DNA of 26,743 bases from Alphaproteobacteria bacterium (GTDB taxonomy: Bacteria; Pseudomonadota; Alphaproteobacteria; UBA9219): contig JAQUPC010000013.1 in assembly GCA_028716765.1 (NCBI GenBank), positions 1 through 26,743 of the forward strand, written 5' to 3'. The notes under the pieces are model-generated. The model was not told where the DNA came from, made no database searches, and was given only the letters and a program-made list of their open reading frames with translations. The position numbers were made by a program, and so were the translations under genes. This document shows positions 17,224-25,066 of this stretch, in pieces (position 1 is the first letter of the stretch; the number at the start of each line of letters is the position of its first letter).

Positions 17224-18069
17224 TTATTGTTTATTTTCATAGGCTTCCGATTCATCAACCATCCGAACAATATCTTCCATTGACCAGAGCGTTTCGGACA
17301 CGCTAGCCGCCATTGCAGGGCTAACGCGCAACGTCTGGTGAATGCGAGCGAAATTGTAGTGCATGAAATAGATCGCCAGCGCGTAAAAATGATTTTCAAT
17401 CTTCTTTGAAAACGCATTTGTCAGGCGCGTAAAGCGGCGATTGCCCATGCGGATATTTAGGTTCTGGCGTTCGGCAAAGCTTGTACTTACCTGCTTAGGA
17501 TCGGGATTGCCTCTTATTACCTCCTTGCGAGTGCCTACGCATTCGGCGGGGCTATAACGCTTCTGTCCCTCTGTGTTTTCGCCGTAAATCTTCACCAGCA
17601 TGGCATAATCAACGTCTGTGCCGAATGCCGCCTCTACAGCCTCAATATAAGCCTTGTGGCCGTCACTGGTAAGCTGGACGCGGTTTGCAAGGCGGCTGGC
17701 AAGGTCAGAAATGAAAGCCTTGGCACACTCGCCGTCGCGGTTGCCGAGGTAGAAAGATGGGACAAGCTTTGTGTCGGCATCAATAGCTGTCCACGTCCAA
17801 ACGTCGCCAGCCTCGCCGCGCTTATCTTCCGGCACGTTCTTGGCCTTGGCATAAACGAACGACCAGATTTCATCGACCTGTAGGCGCTTGCAGGGAAGAT
17901 CGCGCAGGTTCTTATCCATGTAGTCAGCGCAAGCCTGTCCAGCATCAACTAGAAGCTTTGCAACGGTGTTTTTGCTGGCCCCTGTAAGACGAGTGATTGA
18001 ACGGATCGACATTCCCTCGACCATCATACCGAGGATTTGTGCGCGTTTCTGTGTGGTCAGCCTGTTCAT
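17224..18069 (-). CDS. IS1-family transposase, single open reading frame
   Basis: The 281-aa protein has an N-terminal helix-turn-helix (RAQILGMMVEGMSIRSITRLTGASKNTVAKLLVDAG, 9-44) and DDE catalytic segments: LQVDEIWSFVYAK, VQLTSDGHKAYIEAVE and TSFAERQNLNIRMGNRRFTRLTNAFSKKIENHFYAL. The C-terminus NFARIHQTLRVSPAMAASV is the family signature. Unlike E. coli IS1, no frameshift is needed. The ATG is at 18067-18069; a long AT-rich region upstream should hold the promoter. It appears intact. Confidence 0.92.
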   Translation of the reverse strand: MNRLTTQKRAQILGMMVEGMSIRSITRLTGASKNTVAKLLVDAGQACADYMDKNLRDLPCKRLQVDEIWSFVYAKAKNVPEDKRGEAGDVWTWTAIDADTKLVPSFYLGNRDGECAKAFISDLASRLANRVQLTSDGHKAYIEAVEAAFGTDVDYAMLVKIYGENTEGQKRYSPAECVGTRKEVIRGNPDPKQVSTSFAERQNLNIRMGNRRFTRLTNAFSKKIENHFYALAIYFMHYNFARIHQTLRVSPAMAASVSETLWSMEDIVRMVDESEAYENKQ

Positions 18070-18220
18070 GAAAACATTATATGACTAATAATGCTTAGCG
18101 TCAAGCATATTCTTTCTATTAGATGGTAAAATGTTCTACCTTCTATTTTCATCTAACACATTGATTTGACTCAAAACTTTACTTTTGACTAGTAGAATCA
18201 ATGAGTTATATAATCCAAAA
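18070..18220. promoter_or_regulatory. AT-rich region upstream of the transposase
   Basis: 150 bases of low GC hold the likely transposase promoter. A small palindrome GGTA-N8-TACC is present (about 18126-18141). No unambiguous -35/-10 pair was assigned. Confidence 0.35.
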
Positions 18221-18465
18221 AGGTGGAGGCAAACGGACTTGAACCGTCGGCTGCCAAGGTGGATAGCCCAGCGTGCCGCGAACCTGCTGCCCCCTACCGA
18301 GGGTCAATAGCCCTGCGGGATGAGTGTCGGCGTTACAGCGCCTTCACTCACCCGCCGATCCTTAGGGCACCCCGTGGATCATTGTTGGGGCGTCAAGTTC
18401 TTCTGATCATTACCTATCCTCCATAAAGCCACACATTAAGGGCGACCCGTCTCACCGGGTCGTTC
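18221..18465 (-). ncRNA. Candidate structured RNA with a tRNA-like 3' end inside the IS
   Basis: Read on the minus strand, this non-coding stretch holds a hairpin CGACCCG/CGGGTCG, the segment GGAGGATAGG, a nested stem GGGTGAGTG...CACTCATCCC enclosing GGCG/CGCC, then GGCT...AGCC. It ends with GACGGTTCAAGTCCGTT (a T-arm with 5-bp stem and 7-base loop) and TGCCTCCACC followed by TTTTT. GGAGG near 18420 could pair with CCTCC to close an acceptor-like stem of about 200 nt. I could not match it to tmRNA, RNase P RNA, SRP RNA or a group I intron. Confidence 0.35.
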
Positions 18466-18471
18466 TGCGTG

Positions 18472-19275
18472 TCACGACGCAGAATCTTCATCATCTGGGT
18501 AGATGAAATCGAGGGTATTCTGGAAGGCTTTCATAAACCGACTCTTCCCGGACCACTTACCGGGAGCAGGAAGTTCACGTAACAAACCGATAATTGCCGG
18601 GTGAATGCCCATCGGGCCGTCGCCGCCGCCGCCACGTGGCTTTTCCTGCGTCGGCGACTCTTTGCCTTCGGGGGCGCTGGGAGCAGTAATTGCTTGGGCT
18701 GGTCCACGAGCCGTGGCTATACCCCCTACAGGGGGCATGATAAGTTTTGTGCGCTCACCATTGTTTAGTGCGAAGAATCCGGCTTGTTCCGCAGATTCAT
18801 AAAACACCCTAATCGCAGGGGCTATCCGTTCCTTTACAATCTTATATTTATGTTCAAAAAGATTCCGAAGCCCAACTTCTGGCGGAAGGGTTTTTCCTTT
18901 GGCTTCCTCATAGACTTGGGCGAATAGAGGAACGGCGAGAAATGCCCGTATCTTTGCATTTTCTGCATCTTCGGGCCTAACAGGAGCGATAATTGCATAT
19001 GCTTGTTCGGTGAGGCTGATCCGATCTCCTTGGGACTCAACTAAACAAAAAAGCTTGGCCGCCGAAAGACGTGTAAGAAATGTGCCGTTGCGAACACCAC
19101 TATAGCCTAAAAAAGATGCCAGTTGGTCCATGGTGCATACTCCACCGCCTCGTTCATGAATCACTGCGGCAACTTTGATGGACGTATCAAGATTGAAATA
19201 TGGATATGCCGTACCAGATTGTGCGCGTACGCGCCTAATCTCAGGTTCTGGGTTGACTCGTTTTAGCTGTGTCAT
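18472..19275 (-). CDS. IS cargo protein with winged-helix-like N-terminus, unknown function
   Basis: The 267-aa protein starts with a basic segment, then YPYFNLDTSIKVAAVIHERGGGVCTMDQLASFLGYSGVRNGTFLTRLSAAKLFCLVESQGDRISLTEQAYAIIAP (about 25-98), which reads as a winged-helix domain with a wing at GDRISLT. A helical middle part (FAQVYEEAKGKTLPPEVGLRNLF) follows. A low-complexity linker rich in P, G and K (about 195-232, with GGGGDGPMG) separates a C-terminal helical tail, HPAIIGLLRELPAPG. GAGGAG lies 6 bases before the ATG. Two hairpins follow its stop. It may regulate the element or assist transposition; no family name is certain. Confidence 0.65.
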   Translation of the reverse strand: MTQLKRVNPEPEIRRVRAQSGTAYPYFNLDTSIKVAAVIHERGGGVCTMDQLASFLGYSGVRNGTFLTRLSAAKLFCLVESQGDRISLTEQAYAIIAPVRPEDAENAKIRAFLAVPLFAQVYEEAKGKTLPPEVGLRNLFEHKYKIVKERIAPAIRVFYESAEQAGFFALNNGERTKLIMPPVGGIATARGPAQAITAPSAPEGKESPTQEKPRGGGGDGPMGIHPAIIGLLRELPAPGKWSGKSRFMKAFQNTLDFIYPDDEDSAS

Positions 19276-19361
19276 TTTACGCTCCTCGGTATGATTCTCT
19301 CCGAGGACAGTAAACGCTTGTTCTTATAATGCAAGACAAAAATGGTAATGATGGAACATAT

Positions 19362-19586
19362 TCACTTTTTGTTCCACCTACTAGATGCGGCTTTTTTTGC
19401 TATCTTTTTGCGTTTATTAGAAGAAAGGGCTTTTGCCCTAGCCTTCCCCCCCCTCTGTCCCAAGGCAACGGCAGCGGGGTTCTTCCCATCGTCCACACGA
19501 TCAACCGCTTGCCCCGTGGCTATATCGCCAATGAGCTTCGCCAGTTGGATCGGGTCACGCGGTCTTTTAAGTCGAGTGTCAGCCAT
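19362..19586 (-). CDS. Small basic IS cargo protein
   Basis: The 74-aa product reads RPRDPIQLAKLIGDIATGQ, then GKNPAAVALGQRGGKARAKALSSNKRKKIAKKAASSRWNKK. The second half is very lysine- and arginine-rich and resembles the small proteins often labelled histone-like or RNA-binding in alphaproteobacteria. Nucleic-acid binding is inferred from charge only. It is the first gene of the element in the leftward direction, 49 bases inside the right terminal repeat, with no clear ribosome site. Confidence 0.65.
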   Translation of the reverse strand: MADTRLKRPRDPIQLAKLIGDIATGQAVDRVDDGKNPAAVALGQRGGKARAKALSSNKRKKIAKKAASSRWNKK

Positions 19587-19634
19587 GCTGACACAATAAC
19601 ATGGGCTGAAAATCCTGTCACCCTCACTTACGGG

Positions 19635-19652
19635 TCAAACTGACCCACTACC
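19635..19652. repeat. Right terminal inverted repeat of the IS1-type element
   Basis: TCAAACTGACCCACTACC is the exact reverse complement of 16521-16538. Confidence 0.95.
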
Positions 19653-19660
19653 GCATTTGT
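19653..19660. repeat. Target-site duplication, right copy
   Basis: GCATTTGT directly repeats 16513-16520. On the minus strand the three bases just outside (19661-19663) are the ATG of the interrupted membrane-protein gene. Confidence 0.93.
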
Positions 19661-19740
19661 CATCTATCCATTCCTTATCATCGCCATAATATAATATAAC
19701 GCTTAAAATATAAGCACTATGACTACGTTATTGCAACCCC
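19661..19740 (-). promoter_or_regulatory. Orphaned start codon and promoter region of the interrupted membrane gene
   Basis: On the minus strand the ATG at 19661-19663 is preceded by AAGGA and an AT-rich stretch with TATATTATATT-like sequence suitable for a -10 box. The coding sequence it served now lies 3.1 kb away beyond the element. Confidence 0.6.
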
Positions 19741-19758
19741 CCGTTCTGCTACAAGAAT

Positions 19759-19790
19759 GCCTAGCCTCTAGCCCCTAGCCTCAGTAAAAT
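19759..19790. repeat. AGGCTAG-type degenerate repeat, right inverted copy
   Basis: Units of CTAGCCTC and CTAGCCCC end 6 bases before the fumC ATG. They are inverted relative to 15375-15410. Confidence 0.6.
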
Positions 19791-19796
19791 GCGCTC

Positions 19797-21209
19797 ATGA
19801 CGCCATCCACATCATCCGAAAAAACCCGCACCGAAACCGACTCGTTCGGGCCGATTGAGGTTCCCGCCGCGCACTACTGGGGCGCGCAGACCCAGCGCAG
19901 CTTGCAGAATTTCCGCATCGGCGGCGAGCGCATGCCGCTGCCGCTCATTCATGCCTATGGCTTGCTCAAGAAAGCTGCCGCCCTCGCCAACATGAAGCTT
20001 GGCGTTCTCGACGCCAAAGTGGGCGAAGCGATCGTGAAGGCGGCGGACGAAGTCGTTGCCGGAAAGATGGACGGCGAGTTTCCGCTGGTGGTTTGGCAGA
20101 CCGGTTCCGGCACGCAAACCAACATGAACGTCAACGAAGTGATCGCCAACCGCGCCATTGAGATTTTAAAGGGGGAAAAGGGCAGCAAAAGGCCGGTTCA
20201 TCCGAACGATCACGTCAACATGGGGCAAAGCTCGAACGACAGCTTCCCGGCCGCCATGCACATCGCGGCGGCGACGCAAATCACGGACGCGCTTATCCCG
20301 GCGTTGCAGCATTTGCATGCCGCGCTGCTCAAGAAAACCGAAGAGTTTCGCGATATCGTCAAAATCGGGCGCACGCATTTGCAGGACGCCGTGCCGCTGA
20401 CACTTGGACAGGAGTTTTCCGGCTACGCCGCGCAAATAAAAAACGCGGTGGCGCGCGCGAAGGACGTTCTTCCGCGTCTTTATCCGTTGGCGCAGGGCGG
20501 AACGGCGGTCGGCACGGGCTTGAACGCCAAAAAAGGCTTCGCTGAAGAATTCGCGCGGCAGGTTGCCGGGTTGACCGGCAAGCCGTTCGTCACTGCCGAA
20601 AACAAGTTCGAAGCTCTCGCCAGCCACGATGCGATGGTCGAGACGTCCGGCATGCTCAACACGGTGGCGGTAAGCTTCATGAAGATCGCCAACGACATCC
20701 GGCTGCTCGGCTCCGGCCCGCGCTGCGGTATTGGCGAACTCAGGCTGCCTGAAAACGAGCCGGGCTCGTCGATCATGCCGGGCAAGGTCAATCCCACCCA
20801 GTGCGAAGCCATGACGATGGTCGCGGCGCAGGTGATGGGCAACAATGTCGCCGTCACCGTGGCGGGCGCAAACGGCCATTTCGAACTCAACGTATTCAAG
20901 CCGGTCATCATCCACAATGTGCTGCAATCCATCAGGCTGCTCGCCGATGTGGCGCGGAGTTTCACGGACAATTGCGTCATTGGCATACAGGCGGACACCG
21001 CGCGGATCAGCCAGCTGGTAAGCAGTTCGCTGATGCTGGTGACGGCGCTCAATCCGCATGTGGGCTACGACAACGCCGCGAAGATCGCCAAAAAGGCGCA
21101 CAAGGAAAACAAAACGCTGAAACAGGCGGCGGTGGAACTTGGCCTCTTGTCCGAGGACGATTTCGACCGCCACGTCCGGCCGGAGGATATGGTCCGGCCC
21201 GCGGAGTGA
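19797..21209 (+). CDS. fumC: Class II fumarate hydratase
   Basis: The 470-aa enzyme interconverts fumarate and malate in the TCA cycle as a homotetramer without an iron-sulfur cluster. Marks are [10 protein letters not shown] (102-111), [14 protein letters not shown] (135-148), [10 protein letters not shown] (191-200) and the superfamily signature [13 protein letters not shown] (323-335). Full length and intact. The ATG is preceded by an AGGCTAG-type repeat rather than a normal leader and has no strong ribosome site, so insertion may have altered expression. An NlpC/P60-like gene converges from the right; the two stops are adjacent. Confidence 0.96.
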   Translation: MTPSTSSEKTRTETDSFGPIEVPAAHYWGAQTQRSLQNFRIGGERMPLPLIHAYGLLKKAAALANMKLGVLDAKVGEAIVKAADEVVAGKMDGEFPLVVWQTGSGTQTNMNVNEVIANRAIEILKGEKGSKRPVHPNDHVNMGQSSNDSFPAAMHIAAATQITDALIPALQHLHAALLKKTEEFRDIVKIGRTHLQDAVPLTLGQEFSGYAAQIKNAVARAKDVLPRLYPLAQGGTAVGTGLNAKKGFAEEFARQVAGLTGKPFVTAENKFEALASHDAMVETSGMLNTVAVSFMKIANDIRLLGSGPRCGIGELRLPENEPGSSIMPGKVNPTQCEAMTMVAAQVMGNNVAVTVAGANGHFELNVFKPVIIHNVLQSIRLLADVARSFTDNCVIGIQADTARISQLVSSSLMLVTALNPHVGYDNAAKIAKKAHKENKTLKQAAVELGLLSEDDFDRHVRPEDMVRPAE

Positions 21210-21210
21210 T

Positions 21211-22371
21211 TTACCGCATACTTGCCATGACGTAGCTTTTCGGGGCGCCGCCGCGCGCCGCCGTTTTTTGCGGCGGTTTAGCGTCTTTTTGCGCGCCCGC
21301 CGCGTTTGCGGCAGTCAGGCGGGGCGTGCCTAACGCGTCAAGCAAGTCGACCGCGACAAGCCTGTATCCCTCCTGCAAGCTGCTTTCGATCTTCTCGTCA
21401 AGTTCGACCGTTTGAGGGCCTATGGTTCCGCGGCGGGAAAAATCTTTGTACACATTTTTCAACCGATTATTCTTGTCCTTCTTCGTAACGACGATGCCGA
21501 TGTGGCTGATTTTTCCGCCTTTGTGCTTGAACCCGATCAGGGTCATGGCCGGGAGATCTCCGTTTTTAATATCGTTTTCGCTTATATAGCAACCGCCGCC
21601 CATGTTGCCGATCGTGTAAATGATTTCGTCGGCCGACCGGACGTTGAGGTTCTTCATCGCCTGAAGCATGTATGGATTATTTTTCGACTTGCTTAGGTAA
21701 TCGACGGCGGCATGAATCCCTTTCAAGGCAAAAGCCGAGCAGTCGAGCGCATCATCGAAGGATTCGCCGCCCCAGCGATAGGGCGTGTTTTTCGCGTTAG
21801 CCTCGAGATAATCGTTAACGAAAGTTCCTATCTCGCCTTCGTTTTTATATCGGTGCGCCGCTTTACTTGCCGTTTTCGGCTTGGCGAACTTTCCTGTGTT
21901 GGCCCTGTATAAGGCAACCCATTCTTCCTGTGAGCGCTGCTCCAGTGCCTGACCGCGGCCTTTTGCCGCGGACTTTTTGTTTTTGACGGCCGGAGTTTTT
22001 TCCGCCCTTGTCCTGGCTTCGTGGAACGCCTTTTCTTTTTTATAAAATGCCGACCGCTGTTTATAATATGCCGATTGAGCTTCGCTATATTCCTTGCCGG
22101 ACGCGTAGTTGTTTCTCTGCGGCATGGACGCTTGCTCATCGGCCTTCTGCGCCGTCTTGACCGCCGGACCGGCTTGTTGCGCGAGGCTTGAGGCGCCATG
22201 CATGGCGGCTTTCGACATCGGTGTGGCCAGAGCCGGGCTTGCGAAGAGGGCCGCGCCGCACGTCAAGATCGCGGCAAAGGCAAATATTTTCAGGGCGTTT
22301 TTAGCAAGGCCTTTGGCGGCTCTGCCCACGGGTCTGGTTATAGCGGCGGCTTTTCTGAAAAATTCGTACAT
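21211..22371 (-). CDS. Secreted NlpC/P60-like cysteine peptidase domain protein
   Basis: The 386-aa protein has a long basic N-terminal segment and a hydrophobic stretch (28-48) ending at ASPALATP, which suggests a signal peptide. A charged linker with YYKQRSAFYKKEKAFHEA follows. From about 180 a CHAP/NlpC-like domain shows PYRWGGESFDDALDCSAF, with C211 as nucleophile, and KISHIGIVV, with H290 as the catalytic histidine; the third residue is not assigned. Such enzymes cleave peptidoglycan stem peptides. The C-terminus is rich in A, K and G. Substrate is unknown. A start within the first codons could differ, since the N-terminus before the hydrophobic segment is unusually long. Confidence 0.72.
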   Translation of the reverse strand: MYEFFRKAAAITRPVGRAAKGLAKNALKIFAFAAILTCGAALFASPALATPMSKAAMHGASSLAQQAGPAVKTAQKADEQASMPQRNNYASGKEYSEAQSAYYKQRSAFYKKEKAFHEARTRAEKTPAVKNKKSAAKGRGQALEQRSQEEWVALYRANTGKFAKPKTASKAAHRYKNEGEIGTFVNDYLEANAKNTPYRWGGESFDDALDCSAFALKGIHAAVDYLSKSKNNPYMLQAMKNLNVRSADEIIYTIGNMGGGCYISENDIKNGDLPAMTLIGFKHKGGKISHIGIVVTKKDKNNRLKNVYKDFSRRGTIGPQTVELDEKIESSLQEGYRLVAVDLLDALGTPRLTAANAAGAQKDAKPPQKTAARGGAPKSYVMASMR

Positions 22372-22781
22372 TGCAATGCCTCAAAAATAAATTTCAGGAA
22401 TAATTTTTTCTACAAAACAAGGTACTAAAAATAATTATTGTTATGATAGATACGACAATTCTTAATAAGTTTCAAGCAAATGCGTTCAATACAGTCACGA
22501 ATAAGCGCTGCCGCATTAAACATATATAGCGTTCAGGAAGCTTGAGATTTTTACGATAGAAAGAGAAAACGGCGTTTTCGTGGCGCAATTTTCCGGTCCC
22601 GGCCGGATCGGTGGCCGTTAACTATAAGGCGGCGCTTTCGTGCGTTTTGGCCGGGATAAGTATTTGATGAGACGCGAAAAGATAAGCTAACATCCGTTTA
22701 CCCGCGGCGATTCAGCACATTCGTCTACCGGTTGCCCGCGTTTTTATTTTTTAGCGCCGTTATTTCACCAGGACCTCTGAC
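22372..22781. other. Intergenic region between divergent genes
   Basis: 410 bases separate the leftward NlpC/P60-like gene and the rightward second amn. The left 150 bases are AT-rich and the rest is mixed. It should hold two promoters. No RNA motif, terminator or further gene was recognised. Confidence 0.5.
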
Positions 22782-24293
22782 ATGAAAAGCAAACCGTTGT
22801 TGCCGCTGGACGAGAACAGGAAAAATTTTACAAATGCCGAGGACGCCGTTTCCTACGTTCAGAAAATATTCCACGATGGCAGGCTTCATCTTCAGGAAAA
22901 CTGGCAAAGGTTTGTCGAAGGCAAACAGTTGCGGCACAAAGTGTCCGCCTATTATCCCTATGTGGCCATCACAGTCGACTGGAAACATGTCGGGCGTCAA
23001 CCCAAGCGCATGTCGCACGGGTTTGTCAGCTATCCCGGGCGTCATGTCGCGACGCTGACCCGGCCATTTTTCTTCGAAAAATACTACAAGACGCAACTCG
23101 CATGGCTGCTCAAGAACCACAAGGTTCCCATTGAAGTGGGCGTCAGCTCATGCCCGATTCCGATTGACTATGCGTTCGTGAACGGTCTGCCCGGCGAGGA
23201 AACGTTGACGCTGGAGCGGTACAGGAAGAAAAGCGAATATTTCGATCTCATCAATCTTCGTCACGAAGAAGACAACGCGGGTTCCGGGCATATGCTGGCT
23301 TTTGCCGGCGGCAACTATTCGCTTTCCCTTTTTTCCGCGCCCCACGTGGATTCAAGTTTGCGCCGTCTTGTGCACTACACCGGAACGGACCCGAAGGATT
23401 TTCAACGCTTTGTCATTTTCACGAATTTCGACGATTATGTAATCGATTTCAAACGCACGGCGCTGGAGATTATGAGTCCCGATGACGATCCGGCCGTCGC
23501 CGCATACCGGAGGCAGTATACGCGATTGGTCGGGCCGGGAGGATGCATAACGTATAACGCCAACAACGGCGACAAGAATCCCGAAAATCATCCGGTTTGC
23601 CGGATATCGCAAATGCCAACCTATCATTTATGCCGCGATGACGGGGCCGGCATTACGCTAATCAACATCGGCGTCGGCCCTTCGAACGCAAAAAACATAA
23701 CCGACCATCTTGCCGTGCTGCGTCCCGACGCCACGCTTATGCTGGGGCATGCCGCGGGGTTGAGCCCGGAATTGGAAATCGGCGATTACATCCTCGCGCA
23801 GGCTTATTTGCGCCGCGACAAAATCCTGGACGACAAGGTTCCGACCGATGATCCCGTGCCGCCGTTGTCGGAAGTGCAACAGGCCATCGAGGCGGCGGTC
23901 AGGCAGATCACCAAACGCAACCGGAAAACGGTCAAAACCATCCTCCGCACCGGCACGGTCATTTGCGAACTTGACCGCAACTGGGAGCGCGGCGATATAA
24001 AGAAACTGGAGAGATCGATTAACGCCAGCCGCGCCATCGCGCTCGATATGGAATCCGGCACGATCGCCGCCAACTGCTTTCGTTGGTGCGTTCCCTACGG
24101 CACTTTGTTGATCAATTCCGACATGCCGTTGATCGGACGACCGAAAATGCCCGGGCCAGCCGGTCTGTTTTTTCAGCGTCAGGTAAGCCGGCATATGCAG
24201 ATCGGCATAAGAGCTATGGAAATTTTACGCAAAGACCCGAATTTGCACAGCCGCAAGCTGAAACCGCCGCTTTTCGGCCGCGCGTTTTTATGA
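22782..24293 (+). CDS. amn: AMP nucleosidase (second copy)
   Basis: The 503-aa protein is a clear paralogue of the gene at 13846: the same AMN domain opening (ENRKNFTNAEDAVSYVQKIF), then HYTGTDPKDFQRFVIFTNF, LINIGVGPSNAKNITDHLAVLRPDATLMLGHAAGLS, ILRTGTVICELDRNWE and ALDMESGTIAANCFRWCVPYGTLL. The catalytic-domain motifs are kept in both copies, so both are probably active; the intervening loops are diverged, which argues for an old duplication or separate acquisition. AGGA lies about 9 bases before the ATG. The C-terminus LHSRKLKPP mirrors that of the first copy. Confidence 0.93.
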   Translation: MKSKPLLPLDENRKNFTNAEDAVSYVQKIFHDGRLHLQENWQRFVEGKQLRHKVSAYYPYVAITVDWKHVGRQPKRMSHGFVSYPGRHVATLTRPFFFEKYYKTQLAWLLKNHKVPIEVGVSSCPIPIDYAFVNGLPGEETLTLERYRKKSEYFDLINLRHEEDNAGSGHMLAFAGGNYSLSLFSAPHVDSSLRRLVHYTGTDPKDFQRFVIFTNFDDYVIDFKRTALEIMSPDDDPAVAAYRRQYTRLVGPGGCITYNANNGDKNPENHPVCRISQMPTYHLCRDDGAGITLINIGVGPSNAKNITDHLAVLRPDATLMLGHAAGLSPELEIGDYILAQAYLRRDKILDDKVPTDDPVPPLSEVQQAIEAAVRQITKRNRKTVKTILRTGTVICELDRNWERGDIKKLERSINASRAIALDMESGTIAANCFRWCVPYGTLLINSDMPLIGRPKMPGPAGLFFQRQVSRHMQIGIRAMEILRKDPNLHSRKLKPPLFGRAFL

Positions 24294-24307
24294 TCGGGGG
24301 AAAATTC

Positions 24308-24706
24308 CTACGTATTCTGTTGAATGGCCCGCTTGGCCGCTTCGGCGAGAAAGCCGCTTCGTGTCATGCCGCGCTTGTGAGCCGTCACGTCGATGGCTTC
24401 CACCAAGCCTTCGTCGAGGCTGATGTTCAGCCGTACGGCCTTGCCGGGCAGGTCGGCGCGCACGAGAATGCGTCCGGCCTCCTTAACATCGGGGTCGCGT
24501 TCGATTTTATCGAGCGGGCGCTGTTTGGGAATGGCATCGCCGTCCTCGATCATCAACAAAAGATGTCCGCGCAAGGCTTCCTCGGCGTTGCGGGCCGCTT
24601 CTTCCATCGTCTTGCCGAAGCTGGTGCAGCCGGGCAGGTCGGGAAAAAAGACTCCAAAGCCCTTTTTCGCGCGTTCGATGATGGCGGGAAAGTATTGGGT
24701 GGTCAT
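24308..24706 (-). CDS. hicB: HicB-family antitoxin with ribbon-helix-helix C-terminus
   Basis: The 132-aa protein opens with the HicB fold YFPAIIERAKKGFGVFFPDLPGCTSFGKTMEEAARNAEEAL. It ends with a ribbon-helix-helix type DNA-binding segment, VRLNISLDEGLVEAIDVTAHKRGMTRSGFLAEAAKRAI. HicB neutralises HicA and represses the operon. The gene follows hicA by 4 bases. It is unrelated in sequence to the HicB-like IS cargo protein. Confidence 0.9.
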   Translation of the reverse strand: MTTQYFPAIIERAKKGFGVFFPDLPGCTSFGKTMEEAARNAEEALRGHLLLMIEDGDAIPKQRPLDKIERDPDVKEAGRILVRADLPGKAVRLNISLDEGLVEAIDVTAHKRGMTRSGFLAEAAKRAIQQNT

Positions 24707-24710
24707 GGTC

Positions 24711-24923
24711 TTACCTGAGTTTTATGCCGCTCTGCCGTTCAATGTTTTTTAACGTGCCTATCGGTATGTCCTTAACGGGATGGGCCACCGTGACCTTGCC
24801 GTGCTTTACGGGATGCACAAAGTGATGATGGCTCCCCGTAATGCGTTTCAATGTCCAGCCGTCCTCTTCAAGTTTCATGATAATCTCACGGCTGCTCATG
24901 CTGCCGCGTGTGCGTCGTGTCAT
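24711..24923 (-). CDS. hicA: HicA-family mRNA interferase toxin
   Basis: About 70 aa with the HicA core: SSREIIMKLEEDGWTLKRITGSHHHFVHP, where the SHHH segment carries the catalytic histidine, then KVTVAHPVKDIPIGTLKNIERQSGI. HicA cleaves mRNA independent of ribosomes. I choose the ATG at 24921-24923 because GAGGA lies 6 bases upstream; ATGs at 24935 and 24899 are alternatives. It is the first gene of a typical hicAB operon. Confidence 0.9.
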   Translation of the reverse strand: MTRRTRGSMSSREIIMKLEEDGWTLKRITGSHHHFVHPVKHGKVTVAHPVKDIPIGTLKNIERQSGIKLR

Positions 24924-24935
24924 GACAATCCTCAT

Positions 24936-25066
24936 TCACAATGAAAATTAGGCCTTCGGTGAAGAGGCGTGACACCAGTTTGTGTATTTATACACAAAAT
25001 TTAGGATGTGTCAACAATTTATTTCCCCCTCTGCTTGCCCCATTGACCATAATTGCTTAGTTAATC
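24936..25066. promoter_or_regulatory. hicAB promoter region with a palindrome
   Basis: TTGTGTATTTATACACAAAA contains the inverted repeat TTGTGTA-TT-TATACACAA (about 24980-24997), a plausible operator for HicB upstream of hicA. The region also serves the divergent gene at 25067. Confidence 0.45.

Larger units (their letters stand above)
16521..19652 (-). mobile_element. IS1-type transposable element carrying cargo genes (3,132 bp)
   Basis: Perfect 18-bp terminal inverted repeats GGTAGTGGGTCAGTTTGA (16521-16538 and, inverted, 19635-19652) are flanked by the direct duplication GCATTTGT. Inside are, in leftward transcription order, a small basic protein, a winged-helix-like protein, a structured RNA-like region, the transposase, a HicB-like protein and a HicA-like protein. 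Simple IS1 elements are well under half this size. All genes point left, toward the interrupted membrane-protein gene. The perfect ends and intact duplication suggest recent insertion. Confidence 0.93.

Noticed and set aside
18223..18426. 67-aa open frame (MEANGLEPSAAK...)
   Set aside because: It runs antisense through the structured RNA-like region; peptides of this type arise from the reverse of a T-arm sequence, so it is probably not coding.
18221..18465. tmRNA, SRP RNA, RNase P RNA or group I intron in the IS
   Set aside because: I found no tag-coding stretch, SRP tetraloop domain, RNase P core or group I core sequences; only the tRNA-like end is supported.
20166..21173. 335-aa open frame antisense to fumC
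   Set aside because: Shadow of a highly conserved gene in GC-rich codons; no family features.
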